The notes under the pieces are model-generated. The model ran no database searches. It was not told where the DNA came from and saw only the letters and a program-made list of their open reading frames with translations. A program made the translations under genes and the position numbers. From NCBI GenBank assembly GCA_964508755.1, contig CAZDUZ010000015.1:1-19581 (forward strand): DNA of 19,581 bases. The letters run 5' to 3'. Shown in pieces: positions 6,653 to 14,713 of the stretch; the stretch's first letter is position 1; the number at the start of each line of letters is the position of its first letter. The stretch is from CAZDUZ01 sp964508755. Its GTDB lineage: Bacteria > Patescibacteriota > Dojkabacteria > SC72 > JAFGCJ01.

Positions 6653-8890
6653 TCAGGAAAGAATTCGAGAATACTTGCGTTCGAATTGTTTAATGTCAAA
6701 TCTGTTCACGATCTCTTTTCGGGCGTTCTTTTCGATTGATCTTCTAAGCCGACTATTTTCAGCAATCTCAATAATGACGGCGGTCATCTTCTCTGCGGTG
6801 TTATTGTCGTAGGGAACAAGGAATCCATCTGTTTTATCATGAACAACCTCGGGAATACCGCCCACTCTTGTTGAAACGACCGGAAGTCCTACGGCCATCG
6901 CTTCTAGGATTACATAAGGAAACCCCTCCATCTCAGAACAGAGGATGAGGGTATCAGATTCGCTGTAGAGTTTAACGGGATTACTCACGTTACCTGTAAA
7001 AAAGACATGATTCTCTAGATTTAAGTTGCAGACTTTTCGTTCCAGATCAGTTCGAAGATCACCGTCTCCTGCGATAAGGAATGAAAAATTCCGTTTCTTT
7101 TTTTTGTTAATAATGAAGTCGGCAATATCGATCACCGTCTCCGGATGCTTCTCGTATGAAAGTCTTCCGACATATGTGCAAACGAAATTTCGGGAAGGAA
7201 TATCGAATGTCCTTCGGAATGTTTTTCCTGCGGGAGAGAGCTTTTTGTATTTTTTTGTATCAACGGCATTATGAATAACAGTAATCTTATTTTTATCAAT
7301 CTGATATGTCTTTGTAAGGAATTCCTTTAGATAGCGAGTCACTGTTATTCGTCTGTCGATGTATTTATCAAAAGGGGCTGAATAATGTGGAAATCCGCCC
7401 TGCTCCTTCGCTCCTCCTTGGGAATGAAGGAGATCGATGACATTGATTTTTGGATATTTCTGTCGGATAAGAGGGAGGACGTCATAGCCAAGTCCTGAGT
7501 TTGAAACAAATACTGTTTGGATTTGAGCCTCGGAAATATATCGTAGAATATATCGATATCGATCTAGGTGGTCATTGATTTCCTCCAAATGTATTATACG
7601 ATCAGCGTATTTGGAAAAACGGTCCTTCCAAAGATGGTCGGTCATGACGGTAGTCATAAGATGAATATTGAAGTGACTCTTCTTTAGACCCTTCAAAATA
7701 TCAAGATTAACTTTGTCGCCTCCGCCAACGGTCATCCAGGGAACGATAAACAAAACTGCTTTGTTGTTTGGGTTCCTTGATTTTCTGATGTCTCTCCAGT
7801 GGATTTCGGTTTTTAGTTTTTTCTTAATTTTTTTCCAAAGGTTTCTCCCGAATGTGGGACAGATCTTGTATAGAACTTTTTTAATGAGGAACAAAAGTCC
7901 TTGTTGTTTGTAGTATGATTTCGCTCTCGAGATAATCGATTTCAGTCCAGTTGTATTTGAATCCTCGGGGCACGTGGGGGGACAAAGATCTTCCTGAATT
8001 CTTTCAATCCATTGATTATCCTCGATGACTTTGAAGATGTCCTCGTATAGAGGCTTTTTGAACTGTAGTTCAGAGAATGTCTTGTAGAGGTTATTTGCCT
8101 GAAAGAAGAATGAAAGTGCTTCGTGATAAAGTGAGTAACATCTATCGGAGTTTGGAATATCATGAGAAAAGTCATTGATTATCTTGTCATACACAAGAGC
8201 AAGCTCTGCCCTCATTCTTGCGCTATGCACAAGAGAATCGTTCTTCCCGTGATATCTATAATAGAGAAGCGGTTGATCGATTCGTGTGATTCGGGTTTTT
8301 GCTAACATTTTGTACCACAAATCATAATCATAGGCCGTGATCAATCGAGTGTCATACAGTCCGAATTTGTCAAAAAGGGACCGGCGCAATGCGATTGCTG
8401 ATTTGCAGAGGTAATTGCCTCTGAGAAAGTGGATCTTCCGGTCTTTTCCGAAAATTTGCTTCTCATCAAAGTTGTTAAACCATTCATCTGTGAATGAGTG
8501 GGGTACAAATCTTCCGTTTGCATCGATTGTTTTAACTTTAGTGGTCACGATATCAAAACCCTTGTTAAGCATTTCTACCTGACGTGCCAGTTTCTCCGGG
8601 TGATAGACATCATCGCAATCCAAAAAACAGATATATTTACTTCTGCTAAGCCGGATTCCTCTATTCATTGTGAATGATACGCCATGGTTTTTTTGAAAAT
8701 AAATCCTAATCCGGGGATCTTTTAAACGAGAAAGAACTTGTCTTGTAGTGTCTGACGAGCCGTCATCAATAATGATGAGCTCAAAGTCGGTAAAGGTTTG
8801 AGACAGAATTGAATCTATGGCTTCGGTTATATAATGAGCATAGTTGTACGAAGGCATGATTACACTAATCGCGGGGGTTCTCTTTTTCAT
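6653..8890 (-). CDS. Bifunctional GT2-GT4 fusion glycosyltransferase
   Basis: This 745-residue protein joins two different glycosyltransferase folds. The N-terminal GT-A (GT2) domain covers about 1-240: ISVIMPSYN near 8, IDDGSSD near 41 and the metal-binding DCDD at 91-94. A linker (about 240-375) ends in a strongly basic stretch (KKIKKKLK near 353-360) that could bind the membrane surface. The C-terminal GT-B (GT4) domain covers about 376-745: VGGGDKV near 388, the strand YVGRLSYEKHPE near 573 and the EX7E catalytic signature with Glu655 and Glu663, followed by VGGIPEVV. It is the last gene of the minus-strand operon; its ATG overlaps the upstream GT2 stop by 4 bases (ATGA), implying coupled translation. 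It probably adds two consecutive residues; the sugars are unknown. Confidence 0.93.
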   Translation of the reverse strand: MKKRTPAISVIMPSYNYAHYITEAIDSILSQTFTDFELIIIDDGSSDTTRQVLSRLKDPRIRIYFQKNHGVSFTMNRGIRLSRSKYICFLDCDDVYHPEKLARQVEMLNKGFDIVTTKVKTIDANGRFVPHSFTDEWFNNFDEKQIFGKDRKIHFLRGNYLCKSAIALRRSLFDKFGLYDTRLITAYDYDLWYKMLAKTRITRIDQPLLYYRYHGKNDSLVHSARMRAELALVYDKIINDFSHDIPNSDRCYSLYHEALSFFFQANNLYKTFSELQFKKPLYEDIFKVIEDNQWIERIQEDLCPPTCPEDSNTTGLKSIISRAKSYYKQQGLLFLIKKVLYKICPTFGRNLWKKIKKKLKTEIHWRDIRKSRNPNNKAVLFIVPWMTVGGGDKVNLDILKGLKKSHFNIHLMTTVMTDHLWKDRFSKYADRIIHLEEINDHLDRYRYILRYISEAQIQTVFVSNSGLGYDVLPLIRQKYPKINVIDLLHSQGGAKEQGGFPHYSAPFDKYIDRRITVTRYLKEFLTKTYQIDKNKITVIHNAVDTKKYKKLSPAGKTFRRTFDIPSRNFVCTYVGRLSYEKHPETVIDIADFIINKKKKRNFSFLIAGDGDLRTDLERKVCNLNLENHVFFTGNVSNPVKLYSESDTLILCSEMEGFPYVILEAMAVGLPVVSTRVGGIPEVVHDKTDGFLVPYDNNTAEKMTAVIIEIAENSRLRRSIEKNARKEIVNRFDIKQFERKYSRILS

Positions 8891-9909
8891 GATCGTAGGA
8901 GTCTCTTTTTAATGAATTGCGTAATAGCCTTTTTTTCCGGTGGTTGTACAAATGTCCAGGTTCCTTCGATGGAGCCGAATACAAAGATTAATTTGTGAAT
9001 TTGGAAATAACGGACGAGTCCTGTTTGCAATCGCTGTTCATGGTATCTATCCTTCAAGTAGGTTTTCTCTCTGACAAGAAAGGTTTCCGGCTTGAATGTG
9101 TAGTGATAGTGAATACATACCGCCTTTGATGCAGTTCCCACCTTGAATCCGGCTTTCTTTATCCGGAGACATACCTCGTTGTCTTCGTAGCTGCCATCCA
9201 TTTTGTTATCAATAGGGAACTTGAAGTATAAATCTCTTTTCCATAAGGTTGCACCTCCTGGAACCCAGTCACAGATCTGACCTTCACCGGTCGTCGAGGG
9301 ATCCATGTAGTGCTTGTCATTGTCTATTAAACCATGAAAAATATATCCATTCTCTATGTTGAAAAATCCTCCGGTGAATTGTATCCGCTTATTTGGAAAG
9401 AGAACTTTGGCGCATACCGCTACTAGTTTGTTGTCGGATTCAAGCCGTGTGAGCAGGTGTTCCATATAGTTTGGCATAACACGCATATCATTATCTATGA
9501 ACATGAGATAATTCCCATGTGCATGCTGGGCCGCCTTATATTTTCCTTTTGCTGCGCCAAGATTCTTTTTTTCCTCCAGATATACCACGTTGTTGTACTT
9601 GGAGAGTTCTTTTTTTAATTTTTTGACGGTGTCGGCTGTTGACCCGTTATCGAGCACAACGAGTTCAAACGGAAGTTTCGTATTGCGATAGAGATATTTC
9701 AGAGCGTTCCGTGTATCTTCGAAACGATTGAAAGAGAGAAGTATTACGGAGAGGTTTCGTTCACGGGGTTTGAGATGCGGTTTCGGGCGGAAACTGCATC
9801 GAGTTTGGACAACGAACGCGTTGTACTCATATTGAAGCTGTTTTATTCGTGCTGACAGAGAGGTCCGAATGATCGTGAATGCGCTATTCACTGTCTTAAG
9901 AAAACTCAT
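8887..9909 (-). CDS. Family 2 glycosyltransferase
   Basis: The protein has 340 residues from ATG 9909. The GT2 core starts at LSVILLSFNRFEDT (53 onward), followed by VVLDNGST. The DXD is DND at 139-141 and the acceptor-side acidic motif is YEDNE (about 241-245), close to the EDxDxxxR pattern of rhamnosyl-type GT2 enzymes. About 50 basic residues precede the core. An in-frame TTG at 9927 is an alternative start; AGGGG 4 bases before ATG 9909 and a GGTGG further up favour the ATG. The 130-base gap to the upstream GT4 gene (9910-10039) is the largest within the lower half of this operon and contains an isolated TACAAT on the minus strand but no convincing -35. The stop overlaps the next gene's start (ATGA). 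Confidence 0.92.
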   Translation of the reverse strand: MSFLKTVNSAFTIIRTSLSARIKQLQYEYNAFVVQTRCSFRPKPHLKPRERNLSVILLSFNRFEDTRNALKYLYRNTKLPFELVVLDNGSTADTVKKLKKELSKYNNVVYLEEKKNLGAAKGKYKAAQHAHGNYLMFIDNDMRVMPNYMEHLLTRLESDNKLVAVCAKVLFPNKRIQFTGGFFNIENGYIFHGLIDNDKHYMDPSTTGEGQICDWVPGGATLWKRDLYFKFPIDNKMDGSYEDNEVCLRIKKAGFKVGTASKAVCIHYHYTFKPETFLVREKTYLKDRYHEQRLQTGLVRYFQIHKLIFVFGSIEGTWTFVQPPEKKAITQFIKKRLLRS

Positions 9910-10039
9910 ACTACCCCTAACCACCAAAGTAATTTTGTCATGAATTCTGATACGGGATTCTTGTTGGTATGCGCGACCTTACGTGAACAACAACCATTCT
10001 TCGTTGCATTGTACCGTTTTTGTTTTTGAAAATAAACAT

Positions 10040-11179
10040 TCACTTTTTCTCTCCTGCGAGGAGTTCAAGATACTGATAGATGATCTTTTCTGCACTAAAT
10101 CGGTTCTTGATTAACGGAATATTGCCCTTATAATCAGATCTATTAAGTAGGACTTTGATAATTTTATCAAACAGATCCTTCGGATTATTAACCTTTGCTA
10201 AGAGTCCCATTCCTGTTTCAGAGATTGGAATCCTGACACCCGGTAACTCTGTTGCGACAACCGGCACACCATGTAGCATTGCTTCGATCTGGACAAGACC
10301 AAACGCCTCTGTGGAGTTTGTACTGGCAACTACGAGAAGATCGATATTTTTGTAGAAGTAGGTAACTTGCTTATCGCTCAGTTGCCCCAATATACAGACA
10401 GACTCTTTGTTCCGCTCTAGGGACCTCGAAATTTTGTTCCAGTATTCTTCTTCGCCGACTGCATGTGTTTCTCCCGCTATGAAAAGGATTAGACCCGGAA
10501 ATTTTGCTCTAAGATTGGGAAGTATATCCAATACAATGTGGATTCCCTTTTCTGAAGCGATTCGAGTTAGCATTCCGACAAACGGGCCGGAGTTTTTCTT
10601 TTGTGTTTTCTTCATCTCACTGATAACGCTTGATTGAGAGCCGACCTCAATAATCGGATAGATAGGTGTTACTCGATGCAAAAAGTACTTGAGGACTCTG
10701 GAGTTTTTTGCGAAATCTCGGGTGAGCGTTGTGATTTCCGAACTGAGAAAAAGAACTGCGAAATGAATCAGATCGATAATGTGACCGAGTATTGCTCCCA
10801 CGAGAAAGCTTGGAAGAATTAAGTCGCAAACATATGTGCTGACAATTCTTTTCCGTAGAAGTTTTCCAAGGACAGCTACCGGTAGAGACTCTATTGAGGG
10901 TAAATTGAGATGAATGGCATCCGCACCTCGAATCAGTGGTAGTGCATAGAATAATAACTGGGGTGCCAACATGCCCTTATTCAGTTTGAAAAGAATGGGT
11001 GAGCGAATCACCTCAACCCCACAAATCTTCTCCCGGGTTGGAAGTCCGGATTTATGTTTCAGGGTTAATACCTTGACTGAGTGGCCGTTCTTTACATATT
11101 CCTCTGCTATTTTCTTGAAATAGAGCGTTAAACCACTCGTGTGTGGGTGGTAGTAGGTTGTTTGCATGAAGATAGTCAT
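10040..11179 (-). CDS. Family 4 glycosyltransferase
   Basis: The protein is 379 residues, a normal length for a GT-B fold GT4 enzyme. The N-terminal half opens with MQTTYYHPHTSGLTLYF (5-21); Gly16 is the usual glycine-rich donor-loop position. The C-terminal half has GMLTRIASEKGI (about 202-213, with Lys211) and the EX7E motif with Glu291 and Glu299 (EAFGLVQIE), followed by HGVPVVAT. It should use a nucleotide-sugar donor with retention of configuration in the cytoplasm. It sits 50 bases downstream of the UbiA-type gene. A second ATG four codons in (11167) is an alternative start; neither has a Shine-Dalgarno site, and the first is used here. Confidence 0.92.
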   Translation of the reverse strand: MTIFMQTTYYHPHTSGLTLYFKKIAEEYVKNGHSVKVLTLKHKSGLPTREKICGVEVIRSPILFKLNKGMLAPQLLFYALPLIRGADAIHLNLPSIESLPVAVLGKLLRKRIVSTYVCDLILPSFLVGAILGHIIDLIHFAVLFLSSEITTLTRDFAKNSRVLKYFLHRVTPIYPIIEVGSQSSVISEMKKTQKKNSGPFVGMLTRIASEKGIHIVLDILPNLRAKFPGLILFIAGETHAVGEEEYWNKISRSLERNKESVCILGQLSDKQVTYFYKNIDLLVVASTNSTEAFGLVQIEAMLHGVPVVATELPGVRIPISETGMGLLAKVNNPKDLFDKIIKVLLNRSDYKGNIPLIKNRFSAEKIIYQYLELLAGEKK

Positions 11180-11229
11180 ATTCGTTTGGGGTATTTATTA
11201 ATCAAGGTCAGCTTTCTGAAACTTTTTGT

Positions 11230-12066
11230 TTAGATGAGGAATGAGCATAGAATAAGCATTCCCCATAACAGCACACAAGAGATGATGACTTTGTTTTTAA
11301 AGAGGTAGATTGTCGGATCTTCTCGAATCTCTTTTCTGAAGAGGGAATAGAAGTAATATGCAAAGCCGGCAATAACAAACACCGTTGATATTTCGATAAG
11401 AATATTTTTTGTCGTTGAATAAAGAGCATAGAATAATATGGTACAGATTGAAGAAGTCTGAAGGATATATGTCAAAAATTCCGTTGTGTAGCTTTTCAAG
11501 ACAGACCGGGAAATTCCTCCGTTAGTTGTGAGTTCGACGTATCTCTTACCTGTTCCGAGAAAAAGTGAGAGAAAAAAGAACGTGAGAAGGAGCCAAGAGG
11601 AAAGAGCAATATTAACTGCTACACCTCCGATCACTATCCGAATGACATAGAAGAATGCGAGGACAGCAATATCAATGATCGGAATATGTTTCAATCGCAT
11701 TGAATACAGGACATTAAGCACTGCGTACAGGATAAAGAGCGCAAGAATTAAAGGGTTAATTATAGCTCCTGTCAGGAATGAGACCCCAAACAAAATAGAA
11801 GCAATCCCTATGGCATTTTTAACGGAAACTTTTCCTGAGGCTATCGGACGGTTCTTTTTGGTTGGATGCTTCTGATCAACTTTTTTGTCGATAATGTCAT
11901 TGATTACGTAAACGGCGCTTGCGAGAAAAGAGAAGGAGAAGAAAACGAGAGTAAGGGTAATGACTTTTTCGATATCTGTGAATAGTCCTGCGAAAACGAG
12001 GGGAATAAAAATGTATCCATTCTTTACCCAATGGTGGATCCGTAAGAGTTTTATGAGAGTTACCAT
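11230..12066 (-). CDS. UbiA-family polyprenyl-phosphate phosphoribosyltransferase (DPPR synthase-like)
   Basis: This polytopic protein (278 residues from ATG 12066) has about eight to nine membrane spans. Near the N-terminus it has RIHHWVKN, then the Mg-binding NDIIDKKVD (Asn56, Asp57, Asp60, Asp64) running into QKHPTKKNRPIASG. A second motif, YSMRLKHIPIIDI, has Asp near 132, and GKRYVEL is at about 173-179. The HP-x-K-x-x-RPIASG and GKRYxEL signatures are those of the decaprenyl-phosphate phosphoribosyltransferase branch (mycobacterial Rv3806c type) rather than quinone or heme UbiA enzymes. That branch transfers phosphoribose from PRPP to polyprenyl phosphate, giving the precursor of prenyl-phosphate ribofuranose or arabinofuranose. 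An in-frame TTG at 12084 would add six residues. It lies between the exporter genes and a GT4. Confidence 0.88.
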   Translation of the reverse strand: MVTLIKLLRIHHWVKNGYIFIPLVFAGLFTDIEKVITLTLVFFSFSFLASAVYVINDIIDKKVDQKHPTKKNRPIASGKVSVKNAIGIASILFGVSFLTGAIINPLILALFILYAVLNVLYSMRLKHIPIIDIAVLAFFYVIRIVIGGVAVNIALSSWLLLTFFFLSLFLGTGKRYVELTTNGGISRSVLKSYTTEFLTYILQTSSICTILFYALYSTTKNILIEISTVFVIAGFAYYFYSLFRKEIREDPTIYLFKNKVIISCVLLWGMLILCSFLI

Positions 12067-12152
12067 CAGTGATGAAGTATACAATAGCTTGATGGGCGGG
12101 GGTAGCTCAGTATTACACGGCTATTTCTATGTTGAGAAACACAGGAGGTTAT

Positions 12153-12171
12153 TTTCAAAATATTTTTGAAA
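12153..12171. repeat. AT-rich dyad between the wzt-like and UbiA-type genes
   Basis: TTTCAAAA (12153-12160) and TTTTGAAA (12164-12171) form a perfect 8-bp inverted repeat around a 3-base loop. It lies in the 130-base gap inside the minus-strand operon, about 25 bases past the end of the ATPase gene. It could attenuate transcription or protect mRNA ends, but the stem is AT-rich and no T-run follows, so this is weak. Confidence 0.25.
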
Positions 12172-12196
12172 GCTAAATGATCTTGAGATAAGTAGA

Positions 12197-12928
12197 TTAA
12201 TCGTGAGTGTAACGTGTAACTATCTCCCGTGGTGTACCGATCTGGTACTCGTTATTGCCCATGAGATACATTACGCGGTCAGAGTATCTCCTGACCGATC
12301 TCATATCATGGGAGACGAAAACAATAGTTTTTTTCCCTTTAACAGAATCGAAGTATTTAAAACATTTCTTCTGAAATGATCCGTCGCCGACAGCTAGAAC
12401 TTCGTCCAACAACAGGATGTCAGAATTCACTCGGATGGCGACCGAGAACGCTAATCGGACATGCATACCAGAAGAGAAATTCTTAATAGGAACCTCCTTG
12501 AAATCGGTTAGTTCGGCGAATTTCAGTACTTCATCGGTCTGATCAACAATCTCACTTCTAGATAAGCCGAGGAGAGTTCCGTTGAGGACGATATTCTCTC
12601 GTGCCGTTAGTTCAGGATGGAATCCTACCCCGAGTTCCAAAAATGGCACCATCTTTCCATCGATTATGATATCTCCTTTGTCCGGGGCATAAATTCCTGC
12701 AAGTATCTTTAACAGTGTCGACTTGCCTGTTCCATTCTTCCCAATAACACTGAAAAACTCACCTTTCGTGACGTTAAAGCTGATATTATCCAGCGCCGTG
12801 AACTCCCTGTATTCTTGTCTTTCGAAAGGATGTGTGAAATAGCTTTGAATAGTCATCTTTCGTGAGGTGGGAAGTCTGAATGTTTTACTCAAGTTTTTTA
12901 CAATAATTGCACTGTTTTCGCTAGACAT
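12197..12928 (-). CDS. wzt: Polysaccharide ABC exporter ATP-binding subunit, short Wzt type
   Basis: The 243-residue ATPase has Walker A GKNGTGKST (63-71), the ELGVGFHPELTARENI segment typical of polysaccharide exporters (98-113), a signature motif FSSGM (151-155), Walker B ILLLDE (171-176) and the switch histidine in VSHDM (His207). It would energise export of the finished lipid-linked glycan through the partner permease encoded 2 bases upstream. The protein ends soon after the nucleotide-binding domain. It lacks the C-terminal carbohydrate-binding domain used by Wzt proteins that recognise a capped chain end, so it resembles the short O2a-type or KpsT/TagH-type subunits. The ATG at 12928 has no strong Shine-Dalgarno site and may rely on coupling. 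Confidence 0.93.
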   Translation of the reverse strand: MSSENSAIIVKNLSKTFRLPTSRKMTIQSYFTHPFERQEYREFTALDNISFNVTKGEFFSVIGKNGTGKSTLLKILAGIYAPDKGDIIIDGKMVPFLELGVGFHPELTARENIVLNGTLLGLSRSEIVDQTDEVLKFAELTDFKEVPIKNFSSGMHVRLAFSVAIRVNSDILLLDEVLAVGDGSFQKKCFKYFDSVKGKKTIVFVSHDMRSVRRYSDRVMYLMGNNEYQIGTPREIVTRYTHD

Positions 12929-12930
12929 AT

Positions 12931-13701
12931 CTAGTAGTACTCAGTTATTTTTTTAACACGGCTTTGAAAGAAAACGAGACCAACGATAAGTAAAAGGAGA
13001 GAGAACCCTATGGATGCAAAGACATATTTTGGCCGATCAATGGTTCCATACATAATTGCGGAACGTGCCGCTTGAATGAAAACGGCAACAGGATTGAGCA
13101 GAATTACTTTGTGGAACTGATCAGGAATAGCTTCGAGGGGGATAAAAACGGCGCTTGCATAAAACAATAATTGGAGGAGGAGTTCGGTGATGTGGGTTAA
13201 ATCTCTAAGACGGATAAGTATAATGCTGGAAAAGAGGGAAATTGCAAAAATGAGTAGAAGCATGGCAAAGATTATGACAAAGAGATAGAGGGTCGACAGG
13301 GGGGTCAGGTTAATACCGACAACAGCCGCCACACCGGCAACGATCACAAGATTTACGACGAAGTTGATTACCGCCAGAGCTATTGAGCTAGATACAGCTA
13401 TTAATTTGTTAAAGTTCACTTTTAGGATTAATTGACTTTTGTCCAAAAGGGAATTCATTCCTAAAATAATTCCCTCATTAAAAAAAGTAAAGAAGACCAT
13501 TCCAATAAGAAGAAACAGTGCAAACTCGTTCGCTGTTAAGAGGGTTGTTCCTTTAACGATATTGACGAAAATGGCAAATAGGATAAGGAATATGAAAAAA
13601 GGCTTGAGAAGAACCCAGAGAAAACCCAGAAGTGATCCTTTGTACTTTATCTTGAAGTTTGTTCTAACAAGTTCTCCTAACAGATCCCAGGTGGGAGTCA
13701 T
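12931..13701 (-). CDS. wzm: Polysaccharide ABC exporter permease, Wzm type
   Basis: This 256-residue integral membrane protein has about six hydrophobic spans and the ABC-2 permease layout. An amphipathic N-terminus (LLGELVRTNFKIKYKGSLLG) leads into FLWVLLKP, the classic entry to span 1 in Wzm, KpsM and TagG families. The mid-region arginine-rich loop RLRDLTHI is also typical. With the adjacent ATPase it would form the dimeric channel carrying undecaprenyl-linked polysaccharide across the inner membrane. It lies 149 bases downstream of the methyltransferase gene; that gap (13702-13850) has no convincing promoter. ATG 13701 has no Shine-Dalgarno site. Confidence 0.92.
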   Translation of the reverse strand: MTPTWDLLGELVRTNFKIKYKGSLLGFLWVLLKPFFIFLILFAIFVNIVKGTTLLTANEFALFLLIGMVFFTFFNEGIILGMNSLLDKSQLILKVNFNKLIAVSSSIALAVINFVVNLVIVAGVAAVVGINLTPLSTLYLFVIIFAMLLLIFAISLFSSIILIRLRDLTHITELLLQLLFYASAVFIPLEAIPDQFHKVILLNPVAVFIQAARSAIMYGTIDRPKYVFASIGFSLLLLIVGLVFFQSRVKKITEYY

Positions 13702-13850
13702 AGATAGTCTTTGTCATCTTATGTTTGATGAAGTGTCTAACTGCATGATAGTACCATATTGGGATCATTCGGTGGAAGGTATTTAGTATTGCGGACGGTA
13801 TCGGATAAACATGAGCCTTGAGGTCTGAGAGCTGGTTAGCTGGGGCGGTG

Positions 13851-14561
13851 TCATAGATGAGCCTCTATTAGGTAGCGGTATGCGATACCTCTTAGAATGG
13901 GCAAATTGCCGATCCAGTCTGTTACTTTGACTGCCGTTGTTGAAAATGAGAAAAAAGATCTTGGTAGCAATCCAACCCCTTCAATGTATACCTCTTTTGC
14001 CCCCGATTCAGAAAAGGCTTTCCGTAATTTCTCTATTGTGCATTCTGTTATTCCTTTTTCGATCTCCCAATTATAAAAATATCTGAGATAGATACTCCAG
14101 AAGGGATTTAATCCACCGGGTTCGCTGAAGAGGAGTGTTCCGCTCTGGTTCAGGTGCTTTTTCAGTGTTTGTATCGTTTCTGGAATATTGACATGATGCA
14201 ACACATCGGCACCTACAATGGTTCGATATTTTTGTCCTTTAGGGATATCTGTGAATGTGGACAGTCTCTCTCCTAAGCCAAGATCGCGGCAGGTTTGGCC
14301 TAAGCTCTCAAGTGATTTTGTGCTTATATCGATAGCATGTACTTTGTATCCTTGTTGTAATAAGGGAATTGTTAACCGGCCTGACCCTGCGCCGAAATCG
14401 ACAATAGGAATATCGTGTGGCTGAGTGATCTTGCTGAAAAGTCGTGATATTTCTGCAATAGTATGCTTCGGCGGATTAACAATGAGATCTGGGGTGTACT
14501 GATTACTGTTGGAGTCGAAATGTGTGGCCTGCTTCTTTCTTAGTGTTTCATCCACTCTCAA
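13851..14561 (-). CDS. Class I SAM-dependent methyltransferase
   Basis: The protein is about 236 residues. The SAM-binding motif I is VDFGAGSGR (54-62), with the acidic end of strand 2 at Asp78 (HAIDIS), then GADVLHHV as motif III and LLFSEPGGLNPF downstream. This is the Methyltransf_11/25 type; in such clusters it could O-methylate or C-methylate a sugar or a chain end, but the substrate is not evident. It appears to be the first gene of the minus-strand operon. The start is uncertain: no in-frame ATG exists, and the choices are TTG 14561 or GTG 14555, with an in-frame TGA seven codons upstream of the TTG. The candidate promoter at 14564-14591 would begin transcription almost at the GTG, allowing leaderless translation. 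Confidence 0.88.
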   Translation of the reverse strand: MRVDETLRKKQATHFDSNSNQYTPDLIVNPPKHTIAEISRLFSKITQPHDIPIVDFGAGSGRLTIPLLQQGYKVHAIDISTKSLESLGQTCRDLGLGERLSTFTDIPKGQKYRTIVGADVLHHVNIPETIQTLKKHLNQSGTLLFSEPGGLNPFWSIYLRYFYNWEIEKGITECTIEKLRKAFSESGAKEVYIEGVGLLPRSFFSFSTTAVKVTDWIGNLPILRGIAYRYLIEAHL

Positions 14562-14563
14562 TG

Positions 14564-14591
14564 AATGTAATAGTTTATCTCAGGTGGTCAA
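14564..14591 (-). promoter_or_regulatory. Possible promoter of the minus-strand operon
   Basis: On the minus strand TTGACC (14586-14591, 5 of 6 to consensus) is followed after 16 bases by TACATT (14564-14569, 4 of 6). The predicted start point is near 14557, overlapping the candidate TTG/GTG start codons, so the mRNA would be leaderless or nearly so. No better pair was found in this gap by eye. Confidence 0.3.
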
Positions 14592-14640
14592 TTGTGCATG
14601 TAGATGTGTAGACTTCGGACAGGTTTTGAATTACTATGGC

Positions 14641-14683
14641 TACTGTATCACAGTATCTATCCAAACGATAGTTTCAGAGATAC
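14641..14683. promoter_or_regulatory. Cluster of short inverted repeats in the divergent intergenic region
   Basis: The 152-base gap between two diverging methyltransferase genes holds several dyads in a row. TACTGT/ACAGTA lies at 14641-14646 and 14650-14655 with a 3-base spacer. GTATCT/AGATAC lies at 14653-14658 and 14678-14683. CTATC/GATAG lies nested at 14657-14661 and 14667-14671. They could be repressor operator sites or a structured 5' leader for the rightward gene. No named regulator site is recognised. Confidence 0.25.
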
Positions 14684-14713
14684 AATACTATTGTTTTTTC
14701 TTCGAATACCGCT

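Noticed and set aside
9930..10000. Minus-strand 23-codon ORF starting MQRRMVVV in the gap between GT4 and GT2 genes
   Set aside because: Very short, no ribosome site, arginine-rich random-looking peptide, no coupling to neighbours.
13669..13862. Minus-strand open frame of about 64 codons spanning the gap between the methyltransferase and wzm-like genes, containing MIPIWYYHAVRHF
   Set aside because: It begins right after an in-frame TAG, has only a mid-frame ATG, and overlaps the start of the wzm-like gene. The methyltransferase already has a normal length and ending, so a frameshifted tail is not needed. Length is within chance.
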